From NCBI RefSeq assembly GCF_002368335.1, contig NZ_AP018288.1:1641355-1705354 (forward strand): a DNA stretch of 64,000 nucleotides. The letters are read 5' to 3'. Below the pieces are notes generated by a model. The model was not told the DNA's origin. It did no database searches and saw only the letters and a list, made by a program, of their open reading frames with translations. Below are positions 25,670 to 35,443 of the stretch, one piece after another. Position 1 is the stretch's first letter, and every line of letters starts with the position of its first letter. The translations under genes were made by a program, and so were the position numbers. This stretch comes from Nostoc sp. NIES-4103. Its GTDB lineage: Bacteria; Cyanobacteriota; Cyanobacteriia; Cyanobacteriales; Nostocaceae.

Positions 25670-28186
25670 ATGGGTAGTCAGTTTGAACACCTGAAATTAC
25701 CGAGAATAATAAGCATTGAATTACCTCGGCGATCAACTGGTGGTTTTGGGGGTACAAAACGTACTAATGTCAGTGAACACGGTAAGCTGCTATTAGATCA
25801 AATTTCTACCCTAATTGAGCCTGTTAAGCAAAAAACTAGCCCTTTTCGTCTCGATCCAAAACTAATTTTTAAGATAAAAGTTGCTGAAAAACATTCTTTT
25901 TCGGACGACTTGGTAACTCAGATAGGACTAAATGTCTTAGCACGAGAACCTAGTAAAGCTATTGTTGTATTTTCATCTGACAATGAGCTAACTGAATTCA
26001 AAAAGCGGTTAGAGAGTTACAGCCAGATTAAAGATGGCCCCAAATATGAATACTTAGGGGCAATTGATGAGCTAGTTCCCCTCGAACCACAGGATCGCAT
26101 TGGTCGTTTGTTACAACTAAAGCCTGTACAACCAGATGAACTTGCAGCCTTAGATTTGGAACTCTGGCATACAGGCGATCGCAAAGAAATGCGAAAGTAT
26201 TTAGATGGTTTTGCCAAAGATATAGAGGGCTTATCCAGCGATACTGCTCCTATGAGAATGACTGATAGCTACGTTGGCGAATACCTCTGTATTGCTCGAA
26301 TTAAAGTTACTCAAGAAGTTTTAGAGCTTTTACTAGAATTGCTCATAGTCAAAGAAATTGATCGCCCACCCCAACCTGCTTTTGAAACCACTGCTGACTA
26401 TAATCTGCCAATTTCTGCTTTTCCCGAAGTTGTTTCCCCACCTGAAGATAATTGCGGTATTCTTGTTATCGACTCTGGTGTACAGCGTGGACATCCTTTG
26501 ATTGCTCCTGTACTGGGTGAAGCTGAAGTATTTCCAGATGCAAAACGGCAATTCATAAAAGGTGGCCCGGACGATGTACATGGACATGGTACAAGTGTTG
26601 CGGGCATTGCTATCTATGGAAATATTGACAATTGCATTGAACAGCTTTCTTTTGATCCAACAGCTTGGTTATTTTCTGCTCGTGTAACAGATGAGAATAA
26701 CAAATATGATGAGGATCTTCTTGTAGAAACTCAACTTCATGAAGCCATTCGTGCTTTTATTGAACAGTATCCTAATTGCAAAGTCATAAATATCTCGCTA
26801 GGTAATGATGAACAAATTTACCGAGACGGTATGAAGCAGTTTCGATTAGCTGCAAAGATAGATGAAATTGCTTACCAGTACCAAAATAAAAATATTGTTT
26901 TTGTGGTTTCAGCAGGGAATACGGAACCACCTCATAAAGAGGCGAAATCAGATGAGCAACTACGGACTGACTACCCAAATTATCTACTGAACGAAGATGC
27001 TCGAATTATCGACCCTGCAACTTCAGCGATTGCACTAACTGTAGGTTCTGTATCATTTGGTCGGGGCAGTATTACAGAACCTTTTGATGTTCGTCGTCAG
27101 GCGATCACCAATTTACCAGGATACCCCTCTCCCTTTACGAGAACTGGTTTTGGGGTTGATGGGATGATAAAGCCAGATGTTGTGGACTTTGGCGGAGATG
27201 TTGTATTAGACCTCAAATATCGAGAAGGACTGGATTTACCTAAAGCTAAATTGCGACTCCCAGATACTGTAGCTGGTGTTTCTGTTGTTACCTTCTCCAA
27301 AGATTTTAATAGTTCTTTATTTCATATCTGTAGTGGTACGAGCTTTGCTGCACCCCGTGTTGCTAACCTTGCTGCTCAACTTTTTACAAAATATCCAGAA
27401 GCTAGTTCTAATTTGATTCGGGCCCTTATTGTTAACTCTGCGGTTATTCCCAAGGAAATCCCGCCTGAATTTCAATGCCACAGTCACCAATCTCAGAGTC
27501 AAAAGACAAAGCAAATTGAGAACCAACTAGCGATCTATGGTTATGGACAGAGTGATTTAGAACGTGCAATGTATTCTGCTGAGAATTACGTTGTTTTATC
27601 AGAAGACAATATTTTAATTCCTGTAGGCAAGTTTCATATTTATGAAATTCCCCAATTACCGCCCGAATTTTTTGAAGTAAAAGGCACTCGCTTACTATCA
27701 ATCACCTTGGCATTTGATCCACCAACTCGTCCTACTCGTGGAGACTCATATTTGGGAGTCACGATGGAATTCAATCTTTTCAAGGGTCTTGACCATACAA
27801 GTATTGTGAATGCTTATGTAGATGCTAGGAAAACAAATGAGCCTGATAAATTTACAGAAATATCTCTAGATATTTTGAAGAAAAATCATGGTTCTGGCAT
27901 CTCGGTTGATTTATCTCCAGGTTCTAACCTTCGGAAGAAAGGAACGGTACAAAGGGGACAAGTAAAAATCTTTCCTCAGTCCACAAAATATGATCAAGGG
28001 AACATGACCCTAGTTGTGAGCTGTAACCGTAAATGGGCAAATCCAGATGAAGTAGAAATGCAACGTTATGCCCTAGTTGCTTCAATTAGCCATTCTGATC
28101 CTCAAGTTAATTTATACAATCGTATGAGGCTCCAGATTAACCAGAGGAGTGAAAGAGAGCAAGAGCGACAAAGAGCAAGAGTTTAA
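25670..28186 (+). CDS. ietS: IetS-like subtilisin-family serine protease
   Basis: 838 residues. The N-terminal 250 residues have no known domain. The S8 triad is clear: Asp in GILVIDSGVQRGHP near 265, His in GHGTSVAGIAIYG near 305 and Ser in CSGTSFAAPRVANLAAQ near 555, with the oxyanion Asn in VSAGNTEPP near 425. No signal peptide is present, so it is probably cytoplasmic. The C-terminal 200 residues form a beta-rich region. Adjacent to the AAA+ ATPase, it fits IetS; how the pair senses phage is unknown. Confidence 0.8.
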   Translation: MGSQFEHLKLPRIISIELPRRSTGGFGGTKRTNVSEHGKLLLDQISTLIEPVKQKTSPFRLDPKLIFKIKVAEKHSFSDDLVTQIGLNVLAREPSKAIVVFSSDNELTEFKKRLESYSQIKDGPKYEYLGAIDELVPLEPQDRIGRLLQLKPVQPDELAALDLELWHTGDRKEMRKYLDGFAKDIEGLSSDTAPMRMTDSYVGEYLCIARIKVTQEVLELLLELLIVKEIDRPPQPAFETTADYNLPISAFPEVVSPPEDNCGILVIDSGVQRGHPLIAPVLGEAEVFPDAKRQFIKGGPDDVHGHGTSVAGIAIYGNIDNCIEQLSFDPTAWLFSARVTDENNKYDEDLLVETQLHEAIRAFIEQYPNCKVINISLGNDEQIYRDGMKQFRLAAKIDEIAYQYQNKNIVFVVSAGNTEPPHKEAKSDEQLRTDYPNYLLNEDARIIDPATSAIALTVGSVSFGRGSITEPFDVRRQAITNLPGYPSPFTRTGFGVDGMIKPDVVDFGGDVVLDLKYREGLDLPKAKLRLPDTVAGVSVVTFSKDFNSSLFHICSGTSFAAPRVANLAAQLFTKYPEASSNLIRALIVNSAVIPKEIPPEFQCHSHQSQSQKTKQIENQLAIYGYGQSDLERAMYSAENYVVLSEDNILIPVGKFHIYEIPQLPPEFFEVKGTRLLSITLAFDPPTRPTRGDSYLGVTMEFNLFKGLDHTSIVNAYVDARKTNEPDKFTEISLDILKKNHGSGISVDLSPGSNLRKKGTVQRGQVKIFPQSTKYDQGNMTLVVSCNRKWANPDEVEMQRYALVASISHSDPQVNLYNRMRLQINQRSEREQERQRARV

Positions 28187-28420
28187 TTGAGAATGAGGTG
28201 GAGTCAGCGCACTATGACTTCATGAAACAAAGCTATTAAAGCTTGACTTGTTTTTAATGATGCGATCGCACTTCCCAAGCCAAACTCCACCAGTTCAGGC
28301 GATCGCCTCATGAATTTGGCTTGCTAGTACGGCGTTTATATCTATTAAGAATATCATCATTTTTCGGAGCGTCAGACCGGATATCAATCACTTCAGCCTG
28401 AACTGTGTAGTTGACTGACA

Positions 28421-28768
28421 TTACTGTGTATTTGCTTGTTCGCTGATCACTTGATCTACTCTGCTACGAAAATCAGGATCGGAGTAATACCGCTTTGAAT
28501 TTTCGATGACTAGTTTGAGTATTTGCTTACCGACTGTGTTGAGATTGGAGAATTTCAACAGACGATTGAGGGTTTCTGGCTGAATATCCCGCAGTAATTG
28601 TCCAATAGCAAAGTTAAAGAAAGGGGAAGCAAAAATTTCTACTCCTGCAAAGTCTAGCTCAACCTCATGAAGAGCCAATAATTCTGGATGAACCAAATCG
28701 TACACCTTCTGACCATCGCCAGGTGTAATACAGTTTTTGCCTATTAGGGTTAGGATTTGGTGTTTCAT
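28421..28768 (-). CDS. STAS-like DUF4325 protein
   Basis: 115 residues. The pattern VELDFAGVEIFASPFFNFAI followed by GQLLRD resembles the STAS-like DUF4325 domain, found alone or fused in mobile regions and often beside a partner ATPase. No such partner is visible here. The neighbouring DUF3800 gene on the same strand is 218 bp upstream. Function unknown. Confidence 0.6.
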   Translation of the reverse strand: MKHQILTLIGKNCITPGDGQKVYDLVHPELLALHEVELDFAGVEIFASPFFNFAIGQLLRDIQPETLNRLLKFSNLNTVGKQILKLVIENSKRYYSDPDFRSRVDQVISEQANTQ

Positions 28769-28985
28769 AACTTGTAACCTTCCCTATAAATTGAGTTTTG
28801 TAAGCATTAATTAAATATAAATAAATCTAGATACTTGGTTTCAGTTGTTTTTTATCCAGTTTATAGATATCGCTTTACAATAAAAATAAATAAAATAGTT
28901 AAACTTTCTATTATAAGTGATAAAATAGATTTGTGGGCGAACGTCGGCTTCATGCCGTGTGTCTGGGTAGCTTGTCTGCTTAGAC

Positions 28986-29807
28986 CTAGCCCACTACCCA
29001 CTTTAATTTATCTAGCGATAGTGGATTTGAATCGGTGTACCACTCTCCATACCCTTTGTTTCGCCGATCATCTAAATCCATAATCATTCTATATTTCTGG
29101 GCAAGCGGAATAAAATATTTATCTTCCTGGCGTTCGTATAATCGCTGTAAAGCCCACAGGTAGTAGTCAACAACCTGTAAGCCAGCAAACTCTGATGGGT
29201 AGGCTGATTTAATAATTGTTTGACTATCTGAGCAGATTTTCCACTTAGTTTCAAAATTCTTTTTTGCTTGATTAATAGCTTGTTGCAGTGCTTCTTCTCG
29301 TGCTGTTTTTCCGCGTCTGGCAAAAACAATATGATTAGCACTAGCTTTATGTAACCGATCCTTAAACAATCGTTTCACTAGGTTATCATATATATCATCT
29401 TGATTAATTTTTTTGCTCAAGGCTTCATAAGTTTTTTTGGTCGCGGCGGCTAACTCTGTTTTGCATCTAATAGCCACAAATATTTTTACTTCAAAAGTTT
29501 GCATCAGTTTGAAAACTTCCAGCCTCACATCATGGTGATCGTCTTTAGCATGGAAAGTAATTGCAGTTTTTTTGGCAGACGGTTGCATTGAGGGAATATA
29601 TTTAAAGTGTGGATCATTGCAAAGTTGTGTTCTGAATTCTGCAAGTTCTAGAATTACCTTTTCTGGTTGACAAATCTGGGCTATACCTACCATAAAAAAT
29701 TTAGATGCCCCTGGTTGCCCCACTATAATCCGTCCTTTTTTATCAAAAAAAGTTAAGTCTCCAGCTTCGTCAACGAAGTAATGACGAATATCCCCTTCTT
29801 CTTTCAT
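28986..29807 (-). CDS. DUF3800 family protein
   Basis: 273 residues. The N-terminus HYFVDEAGDLTFFDKKGR, with acidic residues after a strand, followed by FFMVGIAQI, is the DUF3800 pattern. A later HHDVRLEVFKLM and AGLQVVDYYLWALQRLYERQ (Asp in a final helix) complete the metal-binding set of an RNase-H-like fold. DUF3800 proteins are common on mobile elements and next to defence genes. Precise role unknown. Confidence 0.75.
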   Translation of the reverse strand: MKEEGDIRHYFVDEAGDLTFFDKKGRIIVGQPGASKFFMVGIAQICQPEKVILELAEFRTQLCNDPHFKYIPSMQPSAKKTAITFHAKDDHHDVRLEVFKLMQTFEVKIFVAIRCKTELAAATKKTYEALSKKINQDDIYDNLVKRLFKDRLHKASANHIVFARRGKTAREEALQQAINQAKKNFETKWKICSDSQTIIKSAYPSEFAGLQVVDYYLWALQRLYERQEDKYFIPLAQKYRMIMDLDDRRNKGYGEWYTDSNPLSLDKLKWVVG

Positions 29808-29990
29808 ACGTAAAAACTCTAAAATATTTCATTGTGTCAGTTGAGGCTTGTACCTCATGGAAGTAGCTAAGATGCAACGCTGTAAGTCAATTGGGAGCAA
29901 ATGCAGATGATAATGTACTATCAAGCTATCAAAACCTAGTGCTGACAAGGCTTTACAGAGATTGCAACTCAAGTATAATTCTAATCTAGG

Positions 29991-30022
29991 AAATTATACT
30001 TTTTGCCTAAAAAGTATAATTT
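29991..30022. terminator. Perfect 14-bp hairpin, bidirectional terminator
   Basis: AAATTATACTTTTT and its exact complement are separated by the loop GCCT. The A/T-rich arms give T-runs on both strands. It lies 9 bp past the fic stop and upstream of the DUF3800 gene, so it probably ends the long hsd-fic transcript. Confidence 0.75.
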
Positions 30023-30030
30023 AAGTAAAT

Positions 30031-31203
30031 TTACTCGCCAATTATTTGTAAAACTTTTGGCGCAATAAAGACTTTACCGTAAGAACCTTCACTGGCCTGC
30101 GCTAATATACCTGCATTGACCAGCTTTTCAACGTTCTGTTGTGCAGACCGATAGCTAACATCCATAATTGTCTGAGCTTGGGGAATTGTGAGAATAGGAG
30201 ACTCAAACAAGCTGTCTGCAAGACGCAACAATAGAGCTGTAGCACGAGTTTGAGTTAACTCTTGTCTCCATTGCAATTGCAAATCTTGTAACGTTTTTGA
30301 GCGAATCAAGGCATCTTTAGATTGTTCTGTTACTCCTTTTAAAAAAAATATTAGCCAGTCCTGCCAAACGCCACGCTGACTGATATTGAGCATTAAATCA
30401 TAATATTTTTGTCTATGATGTTCAAAAAAGGCGCTGAGATAAAGTAGAGGTAGGGGTAATAAGTTCCAATGCAAAAGTAGTAGTGAGACTAATAATCGCC
30501 CAATACGTCCATTGCCATCAATAAAGGGGTGAATAGCTTCAAATTGGTAATGAATTAAACCTATCCTAATAAGTGGCGGATAGCCACAGTCACTATTAAG
30601 ATATTTTTCTAATTCCTGAAGACATTCTTCCATTTCTGGGACAGGTGGAGGCACAAATCGAGCGTCGTTGATAGTTAACCCTTGTACTACAATCCAGTTT
30701 TGAAAACGACGAAATTCTCCAGGAGCAGCTTTTTCTCCACGCACACCATCTACTAAACGCTCATGAAGTTCACACATAAAACGTAAGCAGATAGGTAAGG
30801 TTTTGAGTCTTTCTAAGCCATATTCTAAAGTACGCACATAATTTAAAACTTCTCTGACATCAGATTCCGGTGGAGAAGGATTTATACCGGGAATGCTTAA
30901 CTGTCCGGTTTCATAGGCGTAGAGGTTGGTAATATCTGCTTGGGTTCCCTCAATACGTGAAGATAGCACTGCCTCCCGGCGAATAAATGGACGGATGAGA
31001 AGATTAGGATTGGGCATAGTACGTCCTAATCCTGCAAGTTCACCCAAGGCTCGATCAGCATCAGAAAGTGTGCGCCAAATTTCTGTATCGAGTTCTAGCA
31101 CTGGTGGTAAAGGATTGGGAACAAAAGCAAAACAAGGATTTTCTCCTTGTATAATTTGCACTAATCGACCTGTTGGGCTATTTTGAAAGTCTTCTGGCTT
31201 CAT
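30031..31203 (-). CDS. Fic family protein (class II, N-terminal inhibitory motif)
   Basis: 390 residues. The catalytic FIC motif HPFIDGNGRIGR lies near residue 225. The N-terminal SSRIEGTQAD near 80 is the [S/T]xxxE[G/N] inhibitory helix, so the enzyme should be auto-inhibited. The C-terminal 90 residues form a winged helix (IPQAQTIMDVSYRSAQQNVE). This Fic/DUF4172-like layout is frequent beside type I restriction genes. Fic proteins usually transfer AMP from ATP to protein hydroxyls. It lies downstream of hsdS on the same strand with a 63-bp gap and probably shares its transcript; a strong hairpin follows. Confidence 0.88.
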   Translation of the reverse strand: MKPEDFQNSPTGRLVQIIQGENPCFAFVPNPLPPVLELDTEIWRTLSDADRALGELAGLGRTMPNPNLLIRPFIRREAVLSSRIEGTQADITNLYAYETGQLSIPGINPSPPESDVREVLNYVRTLEYGLERLKTLPICLRFMCELHERLVDGVRGEKAAPGEFRRFQNWIVVQGLTINDARFVPPPVPEMEECLQELEKYLNSDCGYPPLIRIGLIHYQFEAIHPFIDGNGRIGRLLVSLLLLHWNLLPLPLLYLSAFFEHHRQKYYDLMLNISQRGVWQDWLIFFLKGVTEQSKDALIRSKTLQDLQLQWRQELTQTRATALLLRLADSLFESPILTIPQAQTIMDVSYRSAQQNVEKLVNAGILAQASEGSYGKVFIAPKVLQIIGE

Positions 31204-31266
31204 ACCTTATTGCTATTTTCTGTACTAACTATTTATTGATGACAAAAATATCGTTCATAATTCTTT

Positions 31267-32448
31267 TCACAGTTCTCCTTTAAATGCTTTGTCCAAAATG
31301 GAAGGTAATAGCGCATCAAGTTCTTTAATTGCCTGTTCTCTTAGGCGTTTCATTGTGTCTATTTTGGTTTGAAGTTCATCGAGATAAGCGATGATGCGCC
31401 GTTGCTCAGGGAGAGTGGGGAGAAAAAAATTAAACTTACGCAATGTACCTATGTTGAGGTGAGGGGATGCCGAACCTTTACAGCGTGGAAGAATTTGATC
31501 TTCATATATCGGAGGAGAAAGAATTTGATAAAGAAAGAATTTAGGTATAACTTTATTTTTATCAGGACGAAGCATCATGACACGCTGACCAAGGCTAAAT
31601 CTTTGCCCTTCCAAAACAATAGCTGCTTTACCAGTTCCTCCACCTTCTCTAACTAAAACAATATCGTCGGGTATTGGTTCACCACGCACGGTACGCCGCT
31701 TATATTCTTCTTCGCTAGTGCGACGTGCTGTGTCTAAATTCAAGACACCCCAACCAACATCTGACGAACGAATGCACGGAACTCCATAATCTGAATAAAC
31801 AGGATTAGAGTGTAAATTATCAATAATGGCTGCACAGACACTTTCAAGATAAACTTTTTGATAATCTTCGTTTGGTTTAAAGATTTGACGCATTGTTGTT
31901 TTAGTCAATGCGACTGTTTCCTGTAGTGCTTTTTGACGTAGCGATCGCACTTCCTCAATCTTACCCACCAGTTCCTCAATCCGTGCCACAATCCGCCGTT
32001 GTTCCTCTAGGGGTGGTAGGGGAATTGCATATCCCAAGACATCGTTTGGTCGTATTGCTGCATAGTTAGTTGATCCTTGAGCAGATACCTGATCACGGAA
32101 TGCTGGGGTGCGAATAAAATAGTCTAAAAATTTTATATCTAGCAACGATTCATTAATTTCAAATAAAAAATAATGACTGCTAACAATAGCTCCATCAAGA
32201 TTTGTAGGAACAATACCGAATCCGCCTATTTTGGCATCAATTTCAGCAACTAATAAATCATCAGTTTTACAAATCTGTTGTTTTTTAGTTTTAATTTCAG
32301 CACCTTGGACAATATCTCTTAGTTCAATTCCTTGAGCGTGTAGCTTGACACGACATCGCTTATATTTTTTTAAATCATCAATTTCAATAAATTCTTTCCT
32401 ATGCTTAATAACTTGTTCTAAATTGACGATATCCCAGCCTTTACCCAT
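31267..32448 (-). CDS. hsdS: Type I restriction specificity subunit HsdS
   Basis: 393 residues, two target-recognition domains each followed by a conserved coiled coil. The first ends in PLPPLEEQRRIVARIEELVG near residue 150; the second ends in LPTLPEQRRIIAYLDELQTK near 350. LGYAIPLPPL and FNFFLPTLPEQ are the usual domain ends. HsdS sets the bipartite recognition site; the sequence recognised cannot be inferred. The first domain is shorter than usual at its N-terminus (starts MGKGWDIVNLEQVIKH). It begins two bases after the hsdM stop. Confidence 0.92.
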   Translation of the reverse strand: MGKGWDIVNLEQVIKHRKEFIEIDDLKKYKRCRVKLHAQGIELRDIVQGAEIKTKKQQICKTDDLLVAEIDAKIGGFGIVPTNLDGAIVSSHYFLFEINESLLDIKFLDYFIRTPAFRDQVSAQGSTNYAAIRPNDVLGYAIPLPPLEEQRRIVARIEELVGKIEEVRSLRQKALQETVALTKTTMRQIFKPNEDYQKVYLESVCAAIIDNLHSNPVYSDYGVPCIRSSDVGWGVLNLDTARRTSEEEYKRRTVRGEPIPDDIVLVREGGGTGKAAIVLEGQRFSLGQRVMMLRPDKNKVIPKFFLYQILSPPIYEDQILPRCKGSASPHLNIGTLRKFNFFLPTLPEQRRIIAYLDELQTKIDTMKRLREQAIKELDALLPSILDKAFKGEL

Positions 32449-32450
32449 TC

Positions 32451-34247
32451 TTACCCTGCCAACAACTGTTGAATTTCTGCCATAATCTCAGCTACTCGCT
32501 TATCCTTTTCCAAAATATCAGCTACCAACTGCTCAGGTGGTAAATGCTCAAAGTCCTGCTGACTATTCGGGTTTTTTCGGTCAAGATTATAAATTGCCCA
32601 GTAAATAGAATCTCCTTTAGCTTTCTCATTTTTCGCAATCTCGCGCTGAATTTGCTCTTCAGTTTGAGCTTGTTTAACCTCATTCTTGACTATCTGAATC
32701 TGATTTTTAATTTTTACAACTTCTTTCGGTGGTGAAAAGTCCAAAATTGAATTCTGCAAATATTGGAATTTCTCAGTTAATTCTTTTACTGTCTTTGCAA
32801 GCTGATTAGCAACTTCCTCTGCTTTCTTAGCAGCATCCCAATGAGGTGTTGCTTCTTTTATCGCCTGCTTATAAGCTTGCCTAAAGTTGTACTTCCAAGC
32901 GCGCTCATTCTCTTCTCTATTTTTCCACCATGCCACACATTCAGCAAAATCTTCATCCTGTATTGGCTTAGTTTTGGTGAAAGTTTTTCGTCCTTCTGGT
33001 AATGGAATTTCATAGTACCAAATCTCATCCGTTTGTCCAGAACGGTCGAAAAATAACAAATTGGTGGGAATACCAGTATAAGGCGCAAACACCCCATTAG
33101 GTAAACGGACAATGGTATGCAGATTAAAATTATTGAGCAAATCTTCCTTGATTTTGGCGCAAATATTATCCCCAAATAGCACCCCATTGGGAAATACTAC
33201 TGCTGCGCGTCCTGGTTTGGGTCTTTGTCTGAGACGACGCATAATCAACTGAAGGAATAACAACGCCGTTTCTTTAGTTTGTCTATCTGGCGGAAAGTTA
33301 TTTTTAATTCTATCTTCCTCCTCTCCCCCAAACGGCGGGTTAGTGAGAATGATGTCCACCCAGTCTTTTTCACCCATTTCGGCAATAGTAAACCGCAGAC
33401 TATTACCATCATCAATATCGGGATATTCAAACCCATGTAACAGCAAACTCATGTGCGCTAACATCAAAGGCAAGGATTTCGCCTCACCGCCAATAATGCT
33501 TTTTTGAAGTATCTGCCAATCTTGGGCGCTACACTGTTTTTTCAGGTATTCATACGCCTCAACCAAAAAACCACCTGTTCCGCAAGCAGGGTCAAAAATG
33601 GTTTCTCCCAGTTGCGGTTCCATCACCTGCACTATAAACCGGACTACCGGACGCGGGGTATAAAATTCTCCCGAATCTCCCGCAGCGTCGCGCATTTCCT
33701 TGAGCATGGACTCATAGAGGGTGCTGAGGAGGTTTAGCTCTTCTGATTTATCAAAGTGAATTTCATTTACCTTACTCAGGACATCCCACAGCAAAGTCCC
33801 GCTAGTCATGCGGTTGTTGACATCTTTGAATACTTTGGCGATGACATCAGCGCGATCGCGTCCGGTTTTGCTTTTGAGGTTCCGCAAATAGGCGAGTAAC
33901 CCTGCTCCTTTGGTGCCATCTGGTAAGATTGCCTCATCGTTGTTGATGAAACTTTTCAGGCGATCGCCCGTAAAATTTTCATTAGCTGCCCAATCTCGCC
34001 AGCGATAAGGCGGTTGAATAGTTGGTTTATAGGAAATTCCTTCTAACTCTGCTTCCACCTCATGCAGTTTCTCGGAATCATCCAAAAGTTTCAAAAACAT
34101 GATCCAAGTCAACTGGGGAAGACGGTCTAATTCTCCATTCAATCCTTTATCCGTCCGCATGATGTCACGCGCTGACTTAATCACGCTTCCTAGTTTTTGG
34201 GCGGTAGTTACAGGTTTATCGTTTTGTTTGCTAGTGCGTTTGGGCAT
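32451..34247 (-). CDS. hsdM: Type I restriction methyltransferase HsdM
   Basis: 598 residues. The N-terminal HsdM domain is at about 10-150; SAM motif FDPACGTGGFL near 218 and catalytic NPPF in IILTNPPFGGEE near 300. The C-terminal 120 residues are a lysine/glutamate-rich coiled coil (VKIKNQIQIVKNEVKQAQTE), longer than in many HsdM proteins. It methylates adenine with HsdS2. The stop is adjacent to the hsdS start. It is a different subfamily from the truncated hsdM at 9390. Confidence 0.93.
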   Translation of the reverse strand: MPKRTSKQNDKPVTTAQKLGSVIKSARDIMRTDKGLNGELDRLPQLTWIMFLKLLDDSEKLHEVEAELEGISYKPTIQPPYRWRDWAANENFTGDRLKSFINNDEAILPDGTKGAGLLAYLRNLKSKTGRDRADVIAKVFKDVNNRMTSGTLLWDVLSKVNEIHFDKSEELNLLSTLYESMLKEMRDAAGDSGEFYTPRPVVRFIVQVMEPQLGETIFDPACGTGGFLVEAYEYLKKQCSAQDWQILQKSIIGGEAKSLPLMLAHMSLLLHGFEYPDIDDGNSLRFTIAEMGEKDWVDIILTNPPFGGEEEDRIKNNFPPDRQTKETALLFLQLIMRRLRQRPKPGRAAVVFPNGVLFGDNICAKIKEDLLNNFNLHTIVRLPNGVFAPYTGIPTNLLFFDRSGQTDEIWYYEIPLPEGRKTFTKTKPIQDEDFAECVAWWKNREENERAWKYNFRQAYKQAIKEATPHWDAAKKAEEVANQLAKTVKELTEKFQYLQNSILDFSPPKEVVKIKNQIQIVKNEVKQAQTEEQIQREIAKNEKAKGDSIYWAIYNLDRKNPNSQQDFEHLPPEQLVADILEKDKRVAEIMAEIQQLLAG

Positions 34248-34396
34248 TCTAAAAACTACAAATTATACTTAATTGGGATCAAAATAGTATTTTTTTAAGT
34301 AATTAAATTTTTTTTCACCCTAATTCAGCTAGTGAATATTTACAACAGGTGAAAAATATTCTATATTTTTTATTTGATGTGATGCTTGTAAGCATT

Positions 34397-35395
34397 TTAC
34401 AATTTTCTTTCTAAACTATTAATTTCATTTAATGAAGAAACAAGTAACCCTATATTTGCAAGTTCTTGAATTCTTTGTAATGAAAGCGGCTTCATTATAA
34501 CCAACCATTTTATTACGTCCTCTCCATATTTAGTAGTTATTTTAAATGGTAAGTCGCCCATAAATAACAAATCAGAAGACAAGATTTGTACTAGCAATGT
34601 TTTCTTTTCAGCAGTTTCTGCAATAATATCGATACCGACATCGTGATTTTTATTTATAAGTTTGGTCTTGGTGACTATAGGTAACAAAAATCCTGTGTTT
34701 TCTAAACCAAATAGATTTCCTTCAACCCCTTGACCATGAAATTTTTCAATTAGTTTTATAATTCTTTGTTCGTTTTCAAATAAAAATTTATCACTAGCAT
34801 CTTTAGCTGGTTGTGCATTCAATCTAATTTCAGGAATGCACTTACTTACAAAATCTGCATCATCAATATTTTTTTCTAGCAATTCTAGTAAAGGATCTAA
34901 AATTTCAGCAAGTAAAGTTGCCACCTCTACAATCTCTAATTTTATTGAAAAATGGGCTATTTTATTTCTGTAATTAGTTAACCTATCTATTTTATTTCTT
35001 AAGCTACTATTTTTTTCTAATTCAGTTAATTTAAGCATGATAGCAGCACGATCTATTAACTTCTCAAATCCAATAGAATGAGGAGAGTTTTTTTGGTCAA
35101 ATAAATCTAATGCTCCATATTGAATATCAGGGGATTTTGATTTATTTTCCTGGCGCAGTTGAGACAACTGTGTTAGTGCTTTATCCACGTCACTAAACAC
35201 TAGATATTCATTAGTTTGAACAAGTAAACGCTTTAGACTAATTTCAATACCATGATGAACCCAAAAAATCGCTTCTTTTAAAAGCCAGCCATCATTTTCT
35301 TCCTTACCCTTATTCCACAACTCATAACCTCGTTTGAGAGAATGGCAACAATTTTCTAATAAACCTATACTTAGACTTGATTTATCTTGAGTCAT
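34397..35395 (-). CDS. Unknown gene inside the hsd operon, HEPN-like N-terminus
   Basis: 332 residues; no family recognised with certainty. The first 180 residues are all helical (LENCCHSLKRGYELWNKGKE, AIFWVHHGIEISLKRLLVQ) with an RNKIAHFSIK motif. Rx4-6H near a helix end is typical of HEPN RNases. The C-terminal 130 residues have a beta-rich segment, VGIDIIAETAEKKTLLVQIL, recalling a degenerate PD-(D/E)XK nuclease core. It lies between hsdR and hsdM on the same strand, so it may modulate restriction or serve as a back-up abortive unit. This is inference from context. Confidence 0.6.
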   Translation of the reverse strand: MTQDKSSLSIGLLENCCHSLKRGYELWNKGKEENDGWLLKEAIFWVHHGIEISLKRLLVQTNEYLVFSDVDKALTQLSQLRQENKSKSPDIQYGALDLFDQKNSPHSIGFEKLIDRAAIMLKLTELEKNSSLRNKIDRLTNYRNKIAHFSIKLEIVEVATLLAEILDPLLELLEKNIDDADFVSKCIPEIRLNAQPAKDASDKFLFENEQRIIKLIEKFHGQGVEGNLFGLENTGFLLPIVTKTKLINKNHDVGIDIIAETAEKKTLLVQILSSDLLFMGDLPFKITTKYGEDVIKWLVIMKPLSLQRIQELANIGLLVSSLNEINSLERKL

Positions 35396-35443
35396 CTACT
35401 TATTTTATAATATTTGAGTTTACATTAAAAACGAAGCTAAAAA

